This document shows positions 45,002 through 53,081 of a stretch of 64,000 nt of DNA, one piece after another (the first letter of the stretch is position 1; every line of letters starts with the position of its first letter). This DNA comes from Burkholderiaceae bacterium. GTDB lineage: Bacteria > Pseudomonadota > Gammaproteobacteria > Burkholderiales > Burkholderiaceae_D. A program made the translations under genes and the position numbers. The stretch spans positions 1-64,000 of the forward strand of contig JARLJG010000002.1 in the NCBI GenBank assembly GCA_031291325.1. The letters are read 5' to 3'. The notes below the pieces were generated by a model. The model made no database searches. It saw only the letters and a list, made by a program, of their open reading frames with translations, and was not told where the DNA came from.

Positions 45002-46087
45002 TTGAAAGCGACAGGCAAACTGTTGGCGATTGCGCTATGCGCGCCGATCTGGATCGTCGCGCTGGCGGCAGGGCATGCGTTGGCGATGGACAATTGGGCC
45101 GGCCCGACCAATGGCCCGCCAAGACAAGCGTCAAAAACCGTCACCTTCATTTCGCAGGATTTGCGCAACGGCGGGATTACCGCCGCCTATCGCGGCTTTT
45201 ACACGGCATCGCTGGAACTCGGCTGGTCGGTCCATCTGGTCGACGGCAAAAACGATACGGCGGCAATCCGCGCCGGGATCGTCGAAGCGATTCGCACACA
45301 CAGCGACGCAATCGTCCTCGGCGGATTCGACGTTCAAGCGTTTGCCGACGTAATCGGCGCCGCACAGCGCGCGAAAATCGTGCTTGCAGGTTGGCATGCC
45401 GCCGCCGAACCAGGACCGACGAAGGACCTGTTCATCAATATTGCAACCCCCTCGTTCGACGTCGCCAACATTGCTGCAGAGTATGCAATCGGCAATATGA
45501 GCATAGCAAAAATCGGCGTGGTGATTTTCACCGACGACCGCTTTGCTGTCGCCAATGCCAAGACCAGGCGCATGAAGGAAATCATCGAACGCTGCGATCA
45601 TTGCCAGTTGCTGTCGATTCAAAACATACCGATACCGGACGCGAACACCGAAATACCGTTGGCCGTGCCCAGGCTCGATCAACTGTATGGCAAGGCGTGG
45701 ACCCATTCGCTGGCCATCAACGACGTCTACTTCGACGCGATGAATTTGCCGCTGCTCTCGGCCAAGCGGACCGACATCCAGAATATCTCCGCCGGCGACG
45801 GCTCCAACATCGCGCTCAACCGCATCAGATCCGGCAAATCGCAACAAATCGCCACCGTGGCAGAACCCGCCGGGCTGCAAGGCTGGCAGCTTGCCGACGA
45901 ACTGAACCGCGCATTTGCCGGGCAAGCGCCAAGCGGCTATACCAGCAAGCCGATCCTGGTCACGACGCAGTTGTTGAAACGGCTCGGCAACGCCGATATC
46001 GACTCGGATATACCGTACAAAGAGGCTTACACGGAAATTTGGCGCGGAAAAAGCAGCAAGGAAAAAGAAGGCTCAACGAATCGATAG
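45002..46087 (+). CDS. Periplasmic sugar-binding-type protein, orphan
   Basis: 361 residues from TTG 45002, which has AAGGA eight bases upstream; another in-frame TTG at 44972 is less well placed. A signal peptide (LLAIALCAPIWIVALAAGHALA) precedes a type 1 periplasmic-binding fold of the ribose/LacI-like group: SKTVTFISQDLRNGGITAAYRGFYTASLELGWSVHLVDGKND, SDAIVLGGFDVQAFADVI and IAKIGVVIFTDDRFA. It may sense or bind a small ligand. No permease, ATPase or receptor gene adjoins it, so transport cannot be claimed; a chemotaxis or signalling role is equally possible. Confidence 0.7.
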   Translation: MKATGKLLAIALCAPIWIVALAAGHALAMDNWAGPTNGPPRQASKTVTFISQDLRNGGITAAYRGFYTASLELGWSVHLVDGKNDTAAIRAGIVEAIRTHSDAIVLGGFDVQAFADVIGAAQRAKIVLAGWHAAAEPGPTKDLFINIATPSFDVANIAAEYAIGNMSIAKIGVVIFTDDRFAVANAKTRRMKEIIERCDHCQLLSIQNIPIPDANTEIPLAVPRLDQLYGKAWTHSLAINDVYFDAMNLPLLSAKRTDIQNISAGDGSNIALNRIRSGKSQQIATVAEPAGLQGWQLADELNRAFAGQAPSGYTSKPILVTTQLLKRLGNADIDSDIPYKEAYTEIWRGKSSKEKEGSTNR

Positions 46088-46503
46088 GCGATCGGCGTTA
46101 CTTCACGGAAAATTTCGACGTAAATTCAAAACCGCTTGCCGCGACCCACGGCCCTCAATGCCCGATACCGACTGTCATAGTTGACAGGCACGAATTCCGA
46201 CTCACGACGATACTATCTGCCGACTTGCTGCGAAAAGCAAGATCGTCCCATTTCCCTGCCGCTATATTTCCCTGCCGGGCGTCGCCAGCGCCGATATCGT
46301 CATGACCGGCGGCGGCCCCGGTGAAAGTTCCACACCGTTCCAGTTCAGTCTGGAAAATGTCGTGATGGTGTGACGCGGTTCAGGCTGCCAAGACATTGCC
46401 GGACGGGGTGGGCGCTGCGGACGGCAGGAGCCGCAGCGCCTTCTTGCCGGCACATGCTCGGCGCAATGCATCCGCCGCACTGCGCAGCGAAATGCACCCG
46501 CAA
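46088..46503. other. Intergenic region, possible gene remnant
   Basis: 416 bp without a supported gene. From ~46262 to 46373 one plus-strand frame reads RYISLPGVASADIVMTGGG and ends FQFSLENVVMV-stop. This looks like the end of a protein but has no start or upstream body, so it may be a decayed fragment. Confidence 0.3.
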
Positions 46504-46764
46504 TTATTTCTGCGCGTCGCCAGGCGCGCTTTCCTTCGTATAGATAATCTTGTGCGCGCCGCCATCGCAAGTGCCGACCACCTTGCCGTCCGCGCTCTGC
46601 GCCTTGTCGATCACGTCGAGCTTGAATTTCTTTACGCCATGCGCCGTCAACTTCGCCTCGACCGATTGCTTCAAGGTCGCGCAATCGACCCTGTCCTCAG
46701 CAAAGACAGTGGAAGACAGCCCAAGTGCGGCGGCGGCAAGGATGCAAAACTCAAGCTTTTTCAT
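46504..46764 (-). CDS. DUF1161 periplasmic protein
   Basis: 86 residues: MKKLEFCILAAAALGLSSTVFA is a clean signal peptide, followed by EDRVDCATLKQSVEAKLTAHGVKKFKLDVIDKAQSADGKVVGTCDGGAHKIIYTKE. The two Cys (DCATL and GTCDGG) and the VVGTCDGGxxKIxY motif define DUF1161. Small periplasmic proteins of this family have no established function. GGAGA precedes the start. Confidence 0.85.
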   Translation of the reverse strand: MKKLEFCILAAAALGLSSTVFAEDRVDCATLKQSVEAKLTAHGVKKFKLDVIDKAQSADGKVVGTCDGGAHKIIYTKESAPGDAQK

Positions 46765-47127
46765 GCGAGGTCTCCGTTAAGATTGGGATTGTTGAACGCC
46801 CATGCTGCCATATAACGGTTATTGCGACAATACCGAATTTATGGGATTGACAGCACGCGCAATATGCAACTCGGTAAGGCGCTATCGGTAGGGCGCCAAT
46901 AGCGCAGCGTATTGCGCCGCATGGTGCCGTTGCGCTTAATTGTATCGTGCTACGCTCACATGCGGCGCAATAGATGAAACACCCATTGCGCCCTACCGTT
47001 CTAAATGCCGTCCCGCAATTCGTCGCGCACTTTCATGATTCTCGATCAAAGTAACGCCGCTCTTTCAGTAATCCATAAGCCTCTCAGCTTGAGAAATTCT
47101 TTCGCCCGATTTTACTGGCTTCTGCCC
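46765..47127. other. Intergenic region with inverted-repeat element
   Basis: 363 bp between the DUF1161 gene start and the relA stop. The main content is the repeat at 46886-46998. No gene is supported. Confidence 0.45.
46886..46998. repeat. 113-bp imperfect inverted repeat bounded by CGGTAGGG / CCCTACCG
   Basis: The left arm begins CGGTAGGGCG and includes TATTGCGCCGCATG; the right arm contains CATGCGGCGCAATA and ends ATTGCGCCCTACCG. The ends resemble those of the larger element at 49421-49585, so both may belong to one class of non-coding dispersed element. Confidence 0.65.
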
Positions 47128-49392
47128 CTACTGCCTCCGCGCCTCCTGCACCCCTTCCACCTCCCTGATCACCGTCAACGCCCGCTGCAACTGCGCAGTC
47201 GAGCCGATTTCTGCGGTGAAGGCCATGCGCGCCAGGCCCTTGGCGCTTTGGGTGGAGACGCCGATGACGTTGATCTTTTCGCGCAGGAAGATTTCCGAGA
47301 TGTCGCGCAGCAGGCCCTGGCGGTCGCCGGCGAGGATGAAGATGTCGACCGGGTAGACGGTCTGGACGTCGGACTTGCCCCATTCGGTGTGGATCACGCG
47401 CTCCGGGGCATGGGCTTGCATTTCGGCGAAGTTCTTGCAACTGGCGCGGTGGATGGAGACGCCCTTGCCGCGCGTGACGAAGCCGACGATGGGGTCCGGC
47501 GGGGCCGGTTTGCAGCATTTGGCGAGTTGCGTCATCAGGCCGTCGGTGCCGACCACCAGCACGCCGGATTTGGCGCCGTGGACCACGCTCGATGCGCGGC
47601 TTTTCCTCGGCACGACCATGTCTGCGACGCTGGTGGCGGCGTGCTTGGCGATCTGCTTGGGCGGCGCTTCCGGTTGCAAGGCCAGTTCGATGTTGCGCAG
47701 GCTGAATTCGTCCTTGCCGACCGAAATGAAGAGGTCGTCTGGCTTGGGAAAGCCGAGCTTGTGCGCCAGTTCTTCCAGGTTGACTGCCGTCTTGCCTTCG
47801 CGCTGCAGCGTTTTTTCCACCAGCGTGCGGCCGCTGTTCAAGGTTTCCTGCTGCTCGATGGCGTTGAACCAGGCGCGCACCTTGGAGCGCGTGCGCGGGC
47901 TGGCGGCGTAGCCGGGACTGAGCCAGTCGCGCGAGGGTCCGACCGCGCCGCCGCCGCGCGCGGTGATGATGTCGACGGTCTGGCCGTTTTTCAGTGGGGT
48001 GTTCAACGGCACCATCGCGCCGTCGACGCGGGCGCCCCGGCAACTGTGGCCGACATCGCTGTGCAGGTGGTAGGCAAAGTCGATCGGCGTGGCGCCGCTG
48101 GGCAACTCGATCACGCGCGCCTGCGGCGTCAACACGTAGATGCGGTCGTCCAGCGTGGCGGACTTGATCTTTTCGACCCATTCGCGCTGCACTTCGTCGC
48201 CGCCGACGACGGCATCGACCACTTCGCTTTTCCAGGCCAGCAGTTGGCGCAGCCAGGCGATTTTCTCGTCGTATTTTTGCGCGGTGAAATTCGAGCCGCC
48301 GCTTTCCTTGTAGCGCCAATGCGCGGCCACGCCGTATTCGGCGAAATGATGCATTTCATTGGTGCGGATCTGCACTTCCAGCGCGCGTCCGTCTTCGGCG
48401 ACGACCACCGTATGCAGCGATCGATAGCCGTTGGGCTTGGGGCGCGAAATGTAGTCGTCGAACTCTTTCGGGATCGGCGCCCAGATGTTGTGCACGATGC
48501 CCAATACCGTGTAGCAAGTCTTGACGTCTTCGACGATGACGCGGAAGGCGCGCACGTCGTACAGTTCGGAGAAATCGAGATCCTTGCCGCGCAACTTGTT
48601 CCAGATGCTGTAGATGTGCTTGGGCCGGCCGAACACTTCGGCCTTGATGCCGGCGGCGGCCAGTTCGCTCTTCAAGCGCTCGATCGCGCCTTCGACGAAG
48701 CCTTCGCGCTCCATGCGCTTTTCTTCGAGCAGCTTGGCGATGCGCTTGTAGGCCTCAGGCTCGAGGAAGCGGAACGCCAGGTCTTCCAGCTCCCACTTCA
48801 ATTGCCAGATGCCGAGGCGGTTGGCCAGCGGCGCGTAAAGGTCGAAGGTTTCGCGCGCGTAGCGGCGGGTCAGCTCGCTTTCCAGTTTGAGCTCGGCGAA
48901 GTAGCGCAAGGTGGTCAGGCGCGAGGCCAGCCGCACCAGCACCACGCGCATGTCGGAGGCCATCGCCAGGAGCATCTTGCGCAGCGTTTCCAGTTGCGCG
49001 GCGGCCTGCTGCGCGGCGTTCTTGCCGCGCAAGACTTCCTGCTGGCTGAACGTGGATTCGTGCAGGCGCATCAATTGGCGGATGCCGGCCACCTGGTCGC
49101 CGATTTCCTTGCCGAAGCGCGCTTCGATGATTTCGGCGGCCTTGGCGTCGAATACGGCCAGCTCGAACAAGATCCCGGCGACGCGCGTGTCGGCATCGGT
49201 TTTCAACCCTGCCAGCACCGCCACCACGCCCTGCGAAAAGGCAAACGCATCCTGCCCGGTAATGATCGCCTTGCCGGCATACAGCGGCTTGACAAATTCG
49301 AGCGCAGCCACCAGGCGCACGCTATCTTCAGCCGACAAGCCGGCAGTGAGTTGCTGGTTGATGTCGCTTTGGGTAACTGCTAATGAAACCAT
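47128..49392 (-). CDS. relA: (p)ppGpp synthetase RelA
   Basis: 754 residues in RelA/SpoT order: degenerate HD region (~25-150), synthetase domain (~230-350), TGS (~410-470), linker, and C-terminal ACT (~670-750, VYPVDIFILAGDRQGLLRDISEIF). The HD domain lacks the His-Asp pair (reads RVAGILFELAVFDAKAAE), and the synthetase carries EFDDYISRPKPNGYRSLH with the EFDD motif (310-313) of synthesis-only RelA rather than the RxKD of bifunctional Rel/SpoT. It should make (p)ppGpp on stalled ribosomes and have no hydrolase activity. Its 5' region is duplicated around an inverted-repeat element (see 49396-49614). Confidence 0.94.
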   Translation of the reverse strand: MVSLAVTQSDINQQLTAGLSAEDSVRLVAALEFVKPLYAGKAIITGQDAFAFSQGVVAVLAGLKTDADTRVAGILFELAVFDAKAAEIIEARFGKEIGDQVAGIRQLMRLHESTFSQQEVLRGKNAAQQAAAQLETLRKMLLAMASDMRVVLVRLASRLTTLRYFAELKLESELTRRYARETFDLYAPLANRLGIWQLKWELEDLAFRFLEPEAYKRIAKLLEEKRMEREGFVEGAIERLKSELAAAGIKAEVFGRPKHIYSIWNKLRGKDLDFSELYDVRAFRVIVEDVKTCYTVLGIVHNIWAPIPKEFDDYISRPKPNGYRSLHTVVVAEDGRALEVQIRTNEMHHFAEYGVAAHWRYKESGGSNFTAQKYDEKIAWLRQLLAWKSEVVDAVVGGDEVQREWVEKIKSATLDDRIYVLTPQARVIELPSGATPIDFAYHLHSDVGHSCRGARVDGAMVPLNTPLKNGQTVDIITARGGGAVGPSRDWLSPGYAASPRTRSKVRAWFNAIEQQETLNSGRTLVEKTLQREGKTAVNLEELAHKLGFPKPDDLFISVGKDEFSLRNIELALQPEAPPKQIAKHAATSVADMVVPRKSRASSVVHGAKSGVLVVGTDGLMTQLAKCCKPAPPDPIVGFVTRGKGVSIHRASCKNFAEMQAHAPERVIHTEWGKSDVQTVYPVDIFILAGDRQGLLRDISEIFLREKINVIGVSTQSAKGLARMAFTAEIGSTAQLQRALTVIREVEGVQEARRQ

Positions 49393-49395
49393 GAT

Positions 49396-49614
49396 TTATC
49401 TTACTTCACCATAGCAATCGGGTAGGGTGGAAAAGCGAAGCGCCTTCCACCATTTGCTGGCACATTTCGCCCGCATGCAGCCAATACATCGGGCAAGGGA
49501 AGACCAAACGGACGTTTGTTTTGACATGCCAAGACGGCGTGTGAGCGCACTAATGGTGGAAGGCGCTTCGCTTTTCCACCCTACGGGCCATTGGGTAACC
49601 GCTAATGAAACCAT
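49396..49614 (-). CDS. Upstream ORF created by duplication of the relA start
   Basis: A 72-codon frame that starts MVSLAVTQ, identical to the first eight codons' product of relA, then runs through an inverted-repeat element (WPVGWKSEAPSTISALTRRLG...) and stops with TAA three bases before the relA ATG. It is not a conserved protein; it results from duplication of ~37 bp around the element. If translated it would lie in the relA leader and could influence relA initiation. Confidence 0.4.
   Translation of the reverse strand: MVSLAVTQWPVGWKSEAPSTISALTRRLGMSKQTSVWSSLARCIGCMRAKCASKWWKALRFSTLPDCYGEVR
49421..49585. repeat. ~165-bp element with 33-bp perfect inverted termini
   Basis: The left end (49421-49454, GGTAGGGTGGAAAAGCGAAG onward) is the exact reverse complement of 49552-49584 over 33 bp. 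Flanking it are two near-identical direct copies (GGGTAAC[T/C]GCTAATGAAACC and on, 49371-49407 and 49593-49629) of the relA start region. No transposase inside; a MITE-like or hairpin element. Confidence 0.8.
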
Positions 49615-49653
49615 GATTTACTTTATTTACTCCAGGGCACTGCTATTCCGCCT

Positions 49654-50004
49654 CTACTTCACCGCTGCCGTCACCACCATTTCAACCAGCCATTCCGGTT
49701 TGGCCAACTTGGCCTCCACCGTCGCGCGCGGCGGCGCGTGGCCGGACGCCACCCATTCGTTCCATACCGTGTTCATCGAATGGAAATCCTTGATGTCGGC
49801 CAGGTAGATCTGGCACATCAGGATGCGCGTCTTGTCGCTGCCGACTTCGGCCAGCAGGCGGTCGATGTGGCCCAGCACTTCGCGCGTCTGGCCGTCGATG
49901 TTATGCGTGGTGTCGTCGGCGACCTGGCCGGCGAGATAGATCGTGCCGTTATGCACAGCCGTATCGGAAAGGGTCTTGCCCACATGCAGGCGCTTGATGT
50001 CCAT
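49654..50004 (-). CDS. RidA/YjgF-family protein
   Basis: 116 residues with the RidA signature near the C-terminus (PPRATVEAKLAKPEWLVEMVVTAAV) including the conserved Arg (RATV) and Glu. The N-terminal part (LSDTAVHNGTIYLAGQVADDT) also matches. Family members hydrolyse reactive enamine/imine intermediates of amino acid metabolism or act in degradative pathways; which one applies here is not clear. AGGAGG precedes the ATG. The next gene upstream ends 38 bp away on the same strand. Confidence 0.9.
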   Translation of the reverse strand: MDIKRLHVGKTLSDTAVHNGTIYLAGQVADDTTHNIDGQTREVLGHIDRLLAEVGSDKTRILMCQIYLADIKDFHSMNTVWNEWVASGHAPPRATVEAKLAKPEWLVEMVVTAAVK

Positions 50005-50042
50005 CTTTTCGCCTCCTTGATTTAATGTATTTCCACTCTACT

Positions 50043-50909
50043 TCAGCCGAGAAAAAAGTCCTTGGCAATCGCAATCTGGTTCGCATGCACAAACGTGGGC
50101 GCATGTCCGACATCGGGGATCTCGACCAGCGTCGCCTTCGGCCCCTCCTGCGTCATCTCCTGCGCCACCTCGCGCGTCAGCAGATCCGACTCCGCGCCGC
50201 GCACCAACAGCGTCTCGCAGGCGATGGCGCGGTAGGTGGCCGCCAGCGCCACGGCGTTTTGCTCGGCGTCTTCCGGCGTGATGGCCTTGAACGGTATCGC
50301 CAGGCCGGGATCGTAATGGAATATCCATTGCCCATCGTGATCCTGCCGCAGCACGTCGGACGCCAGTTTACGCCACTCTTCGTCGGTATGCCGACCGAAC
50401 GGCATGGAAATCGCTCTCACGTACTGCAATGCCTGATCGAATGTCGTAAAACGCACCGGCAGCGCCAGATAGTCGCCGATGCGGTTCAACGCCGCAGTAT
50501 GCAAGCTTGCACCCACATCGTTCAATAGCAATTTCCGTACCGGATTGCCGGGTAGCGCGGCAATTCCCATGCCGACCAGGCCGCCCATCGAGGTTCCGAA
50601 CCAGTCGACCGTCTCCGCTTCCAGCCGCGCCAGCAGCGTCACCATGTCGCAGACATATTGCTGCGGCATGTAATAGCGCGGATCGCGCAGCCAGTCGGAA
50701 CGCCCGCGCCCGACCACGTCCGGGCACACCACCCGATAGGTATCGCACAGGGCGCGCGCGAGTGCGTCGAAATCGTCGGAAACGCGGGTCAAGCCGTGCA
50801 AGCAGACCAGCACGTTGGGATTTTCCGGATCGCCCCATTGTTTGTACGCCATATTGTGCAAACCGGCTGGCGACAGGCATTGGACAAATTTCAACTGAGG
50901 AAGAGTCAT
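50043..50909 (-). CDS. Alpha/beta hydrolase
   Basis: 288 residues from MTLPQLKFVQCLSPAGLHNMAYKQWGDPENPNVLVCLHGLTRVSDDFD. The oxyanion-hole HGLTR, nucleophile elbow FGTSMGGLVGM (Ser), a late Asp (LLVRGAESDLL) and a catalytic His (IPDVGHAPTF) give a complete triad. It lies within the haloperoxidase/lactonase-like hydrolases; the substrate is unknown. An upstream TTG would add six residues. It runs in the same direction as ridA, so both may be co-transcribed. Confidence 0.88.
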   Translation of the reverse strand: MTLPQLKFVQCLSPAGLHNMAYKQWGDPENPNVLVCLHGLTRVSDDFDALARALCDTYRVVCPDVVGRGRSDWLRDPRYYMPQQYVCDMVTLLARLEAETVDWFGTSMGGLVGMGIAALPGNPVRKLLLNDVGASLHTAALNRIGDYLALPVRFTTFDQALQYVRAISMPFGRHTDEEWRKLASDVLRQDHDGQWIFHYDPGLAIPFKAITPEDAEQNAVALAATYRAIACETLLVRGAESDLLTREVAQEMTQEGPKATLVEIPDVGHAPTFVHANQIAIAKDFFLG

Positions 50910-51032
50910 GGGAAGCGTCGCCGACAAAGAGATATAAAACCGATAATATACTCATTCTACAGATCATCAGTGTAAATGTGCTATAACAAATTGCACTTTA
51001 CATAATTTTTCCTCCAGCCCTTTAACTCATCC

Positions 51033-51413
51033 CTACCCCTCCATCGGGATAGGGATCAAGCCGCGCGCCACGTCTTCGATCCGCAGCTGCTGCGGTTGCA
51101 ACGCTTGCCGCACGATGCCGATCGCCAATTCCGGTTGCGCGTCGCCGCACATGAAAACGTCGACCGCAGCGAAGCCGTGCTCGGGCCAGGTGTGGATGCT
51201 GATGTGCGACTCGCGCAACAGCAGCACGCCGGTTACGCCCAGGCCATCGCCGAACTGGTGGAACTTGCTGAAAATCGATGTCGCCCCGGCGGCCTGCGCG
51301 GCGCGCAACAGGATGCGTTCAATCGCCTGCGGCTCGCGCAGCAGTTGCGGCGCAACGCCATACAAATCGGCCAGCAGATGCCGCCCCAGGTGCGCTTCGT
51401 CAGTCGGCATCAT
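51033..51413 (-). CDS. speD: S-adenosylmethionine decarboxylase proenzyme (bacterial small type)
   Basis: 126 residues. It decarboxylates AdoMet to the aminopropyl donor for polyamine synthesis after self-cleavage that creates a pyruvoyl group. The cleavage Glu-Ser is in LRESHISIHTWPEHGFAAVDVFMCGD, with the catalytic His and Cys in place. Length matches the small SpeD class. It is the last gene of a minus-strand operon (DUF350, SPFH-SHOCT, DUF4178, Gly-rich peptide, speD) and overlaps the preceding gene by four bases. A SpeE-like partner is encoded divergently at 54849. Confidence 0.93.
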   Translation of the reverse strand: MMPTDEAHLGRHLLADLYGVAPQLLREPQAIERILLRAAQAAGATSIFSKFHQFGDGLGVTGVLLLRESHISIHTWPEHGFAAVDVFMCGDAQPELAIGIVRQALQPQQLRIEDVARGLIPIPMEG

Positions 51414-51595
51414 TTGTGGCTGCCGCCCGAGGAAAAGCCGCCGGTCGAGCCGTGGCTGCCGCCCCAGAACCCACCGCCGCTATGGCTGATCCAGTTGCTG
51501 GAAGTCGTCGACGCCGAGCTGGCATGCTCCAGATTGGCGACCGTGCTGACCACCAGCACCACCATTCCATACACGATATAGGCGTATTTAAACAT
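51410..51595 (-). CDS. Small Gly/Ser-rich membrane peptide
   Basis: 61 residues: MFKYAYIVYGMVVLVVSTVANLEHA forms one membrane helix, followed by SSASTTSSNWISHSGGGFWGGSHGSTGGFSSGGSHK, a Gly/Ser/His-rich tail. It overlaps DUF4178 upstream by eight bases and speD downstream by four, so it is clearly a translated member of the operon despite its size. Gly-rich tails of this type are common in small proteins of DUF350/DUF4178 neighbourhoods. Function unknown. Confidence 0.7.
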   Translation of the reverse strand: MFKYAYIVYGMVVLVVSTVANLEHASSASTTSSNWISHSGGGFWGGSHGSTGGFSSGGSHK

Positions 51596-53060
51596 TGCGA
51601 TCCTTGCCAAAATAACCGACAACCAACACCGGCAGCCAGAGAACGAAGAGCGCCGTCAGCATCACCCAGATGCCAGCCATGCCGCTGGCGAGCGACAGCG
51701 GCAGATTCAGCGCGATCACCAGGATGGTGAACACGCCCGCGCTGGAGAATGTATGCTTGCTGTCGACCGACGTGTCGGCAGCGGCGGCTTCGGACTTCTT
51801 GCCGAACCATTGCGCAATTTGCGCGGCATCCACACGGCGCCCGGCGGACCAGACGATTTCGCTGGGGTTCGATTCCGAGGTCAACGTGCGGTTGCCCTTC
51901 TTGTATTCGACCACATGGTTGCGGTCGCCGACAGAGACGCGCCAATTGAACGCGCCCGCCGCGTACAGCACGGTGGCGTCGTACTCCTCGGTCTTCGCGT
52001 AGGTGTCGCCATGCAGGGACGCGCCGCCCATCGCGCCTTGATCCGGCCACTCGTTGAGCACGCCGACGCTATCCCAGCCCTCGCTGCTTTCCACCAGCCA
52101 ATGGAAACCCTTGGATGGATTGAACAGCAGGTATTCGACCCAGGTCCAGGATTCGCTGCCATCGCTGGTCTGGCATTGCATCAGACCGATGGTTTCGTAT
52201 TTCGCGCCGTTGATGGTGGCGACATCGCCCAGACTCACGGTGGTGGTAATTTTCGCCAGCTGGTCGGCCTTTTGCAGCACCAGCGCCTTGTCGGTCGAAC
52301 AATCGACCTCGGCATGGCAAGCGGGGCAGGTCACATGGTAGGCCATGCCGGCCATGTATTTGATGGAAGAGCCGCAAGCCGGACAAGCCAGCGCCACCGC
52401 CTGTCCGCGAAAGCGGCTGACCGATTTGTCGACGCCATCGGCGCTGCGCAACAATTGGCAGTGCATCTGCTCCAGCGTGACCGCCTGTCCGACATACGCC
52501 TGCGGCGCAGGGCCGTCGGAATAATCGAGCGTCACGAAGCGCATGCCGACGCGGAAATCGGCCGCCTTCGCGACCCAGCCGTGGCCGACCTGGAACGGCA
52601 ATTCGCCTTCGCCGGCGATGCAATGGGCGCTGCGCACGTCGGATGCAAACAGCGTCGCGCCGCGAAAACGCAGCGGCAAGCCGGGCCGGATATTCTCGAA
52701 TGGCGGCGCGTCTTGCGCCGGGATGGTTTCGGCAACGGTAAACACGTACTGGCCGGACGCATCCGACAGCCAGCCGGCGCTGCCATCGTCGAACATCGCA
52801 TGCCATTCGTTCCAGATGCCGTCTTCGTAGCGCAGTTGAATGCGGCCCACCAGCGAGAAATTGCGGCCCTGGAAGCTCCCGGTGCTGGTGATTTGCAGCG
52901 GCGAATAGTCTTCCAGCAAATCCGACATCTTGCCGATATTTTTTACCGACTCGGCGTCTTTGAGCAGCGTGCTTTGGCAATAGCTGCACACCGCCATGAC
53001 GGAGGCGGCGGAGCGAAATACGACTTCGCCGCCGCAACTTGGACAGGATATTTTTTGCAT
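51588..53060 (-). CDS. DUF4178 protein with zinc ribbons and membrane anchor
   Basis: 490 residues. It starts with a zinc ribbon (ISCPSCGGEVVF ... VCSYCQSTLL), then the first DUF4178 copy (~45-190) and a second ribbon (ALACPACGSS ... HVTCPACHAEVDC). A second DUF4178 copy (~265-410, TINGAKYETIGLMQCQTSDGSESWTWVEYLLFNPSKGFHWLVESSEGW) follows, with two C-terminal membrane helices (VFTILVIALNLPLSLA, GIWVMLTALFVLWLPVLVVGYF). Family members sit with SPFH, DUF350, PspA-like and polyamine enzymes in envelope-stress type loci, as here. It follows the SPFH gene by 21 bp. Biochemical role unknown. Confidence 0.85.
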   Translation of the reverse strand: MQKISCPSCGGEVVFRSAASVMAVCSYCQSTLLKDAESVKNIGKMSDLLEDYSPLQITSTGSFQGRNFSLVGRIQLRYEDGIWNEWHAMFDDGSAGWLSDASGQYVFTVAETIPAQDAPPFENIRPGLPLRFRGATLFASDVRSAHCIAGEGELPFQVGHGWVAKAADFRVGMRFVTLDYSDGPAPQAYVGQAVTLEQMHCQLLRSADGVDKSVSRFRGQAVALACPACGSSIKYMAGMAYHVTCPACHAEVDCSTDKALVLQKADQLAKITTTVSLGDVATINGAKYETIGLMQCQTSDGSESWTWVEYLLFNPSKGFHWLVESSEGWDSVGVLNEWPDQGAMGGASLHGDTYAKTEEYDATVLYAAGAFNWRVSVGDRNHVVEYKKGNRTLTSESNPSEIVWSAGRRVDAAQIAQWFGKKSEAAAADTSVDSKHTFSSAGVFTILVIALNLPLSLASGMAGIWVMLTALFVLWLPVLVVGYFGKDRNV

Positions 53061-53081
53061 TGTCGTGCGCCCGGTGCTGCG

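Noticed and set aside
46262-46373. Possible end of a secreted or type VI-like protein
   Set aside because: Only ~37 codons without a start or upstream homologous body; too little to call more than a possible remnant.
46504-47127. Horizontal transfer of the whole relA neighbourhood because of its repeats
   Set aside because: The repeats are short non-coding elements; the genes themselves look typical of the order in composition and family.
47005-49383. A 792-codon open frame antisense to relA
   Set aside because: It is the complement of a clear relA reading frame in GC-rich DNA, with no domain-like sequence and no ribosome binding site.
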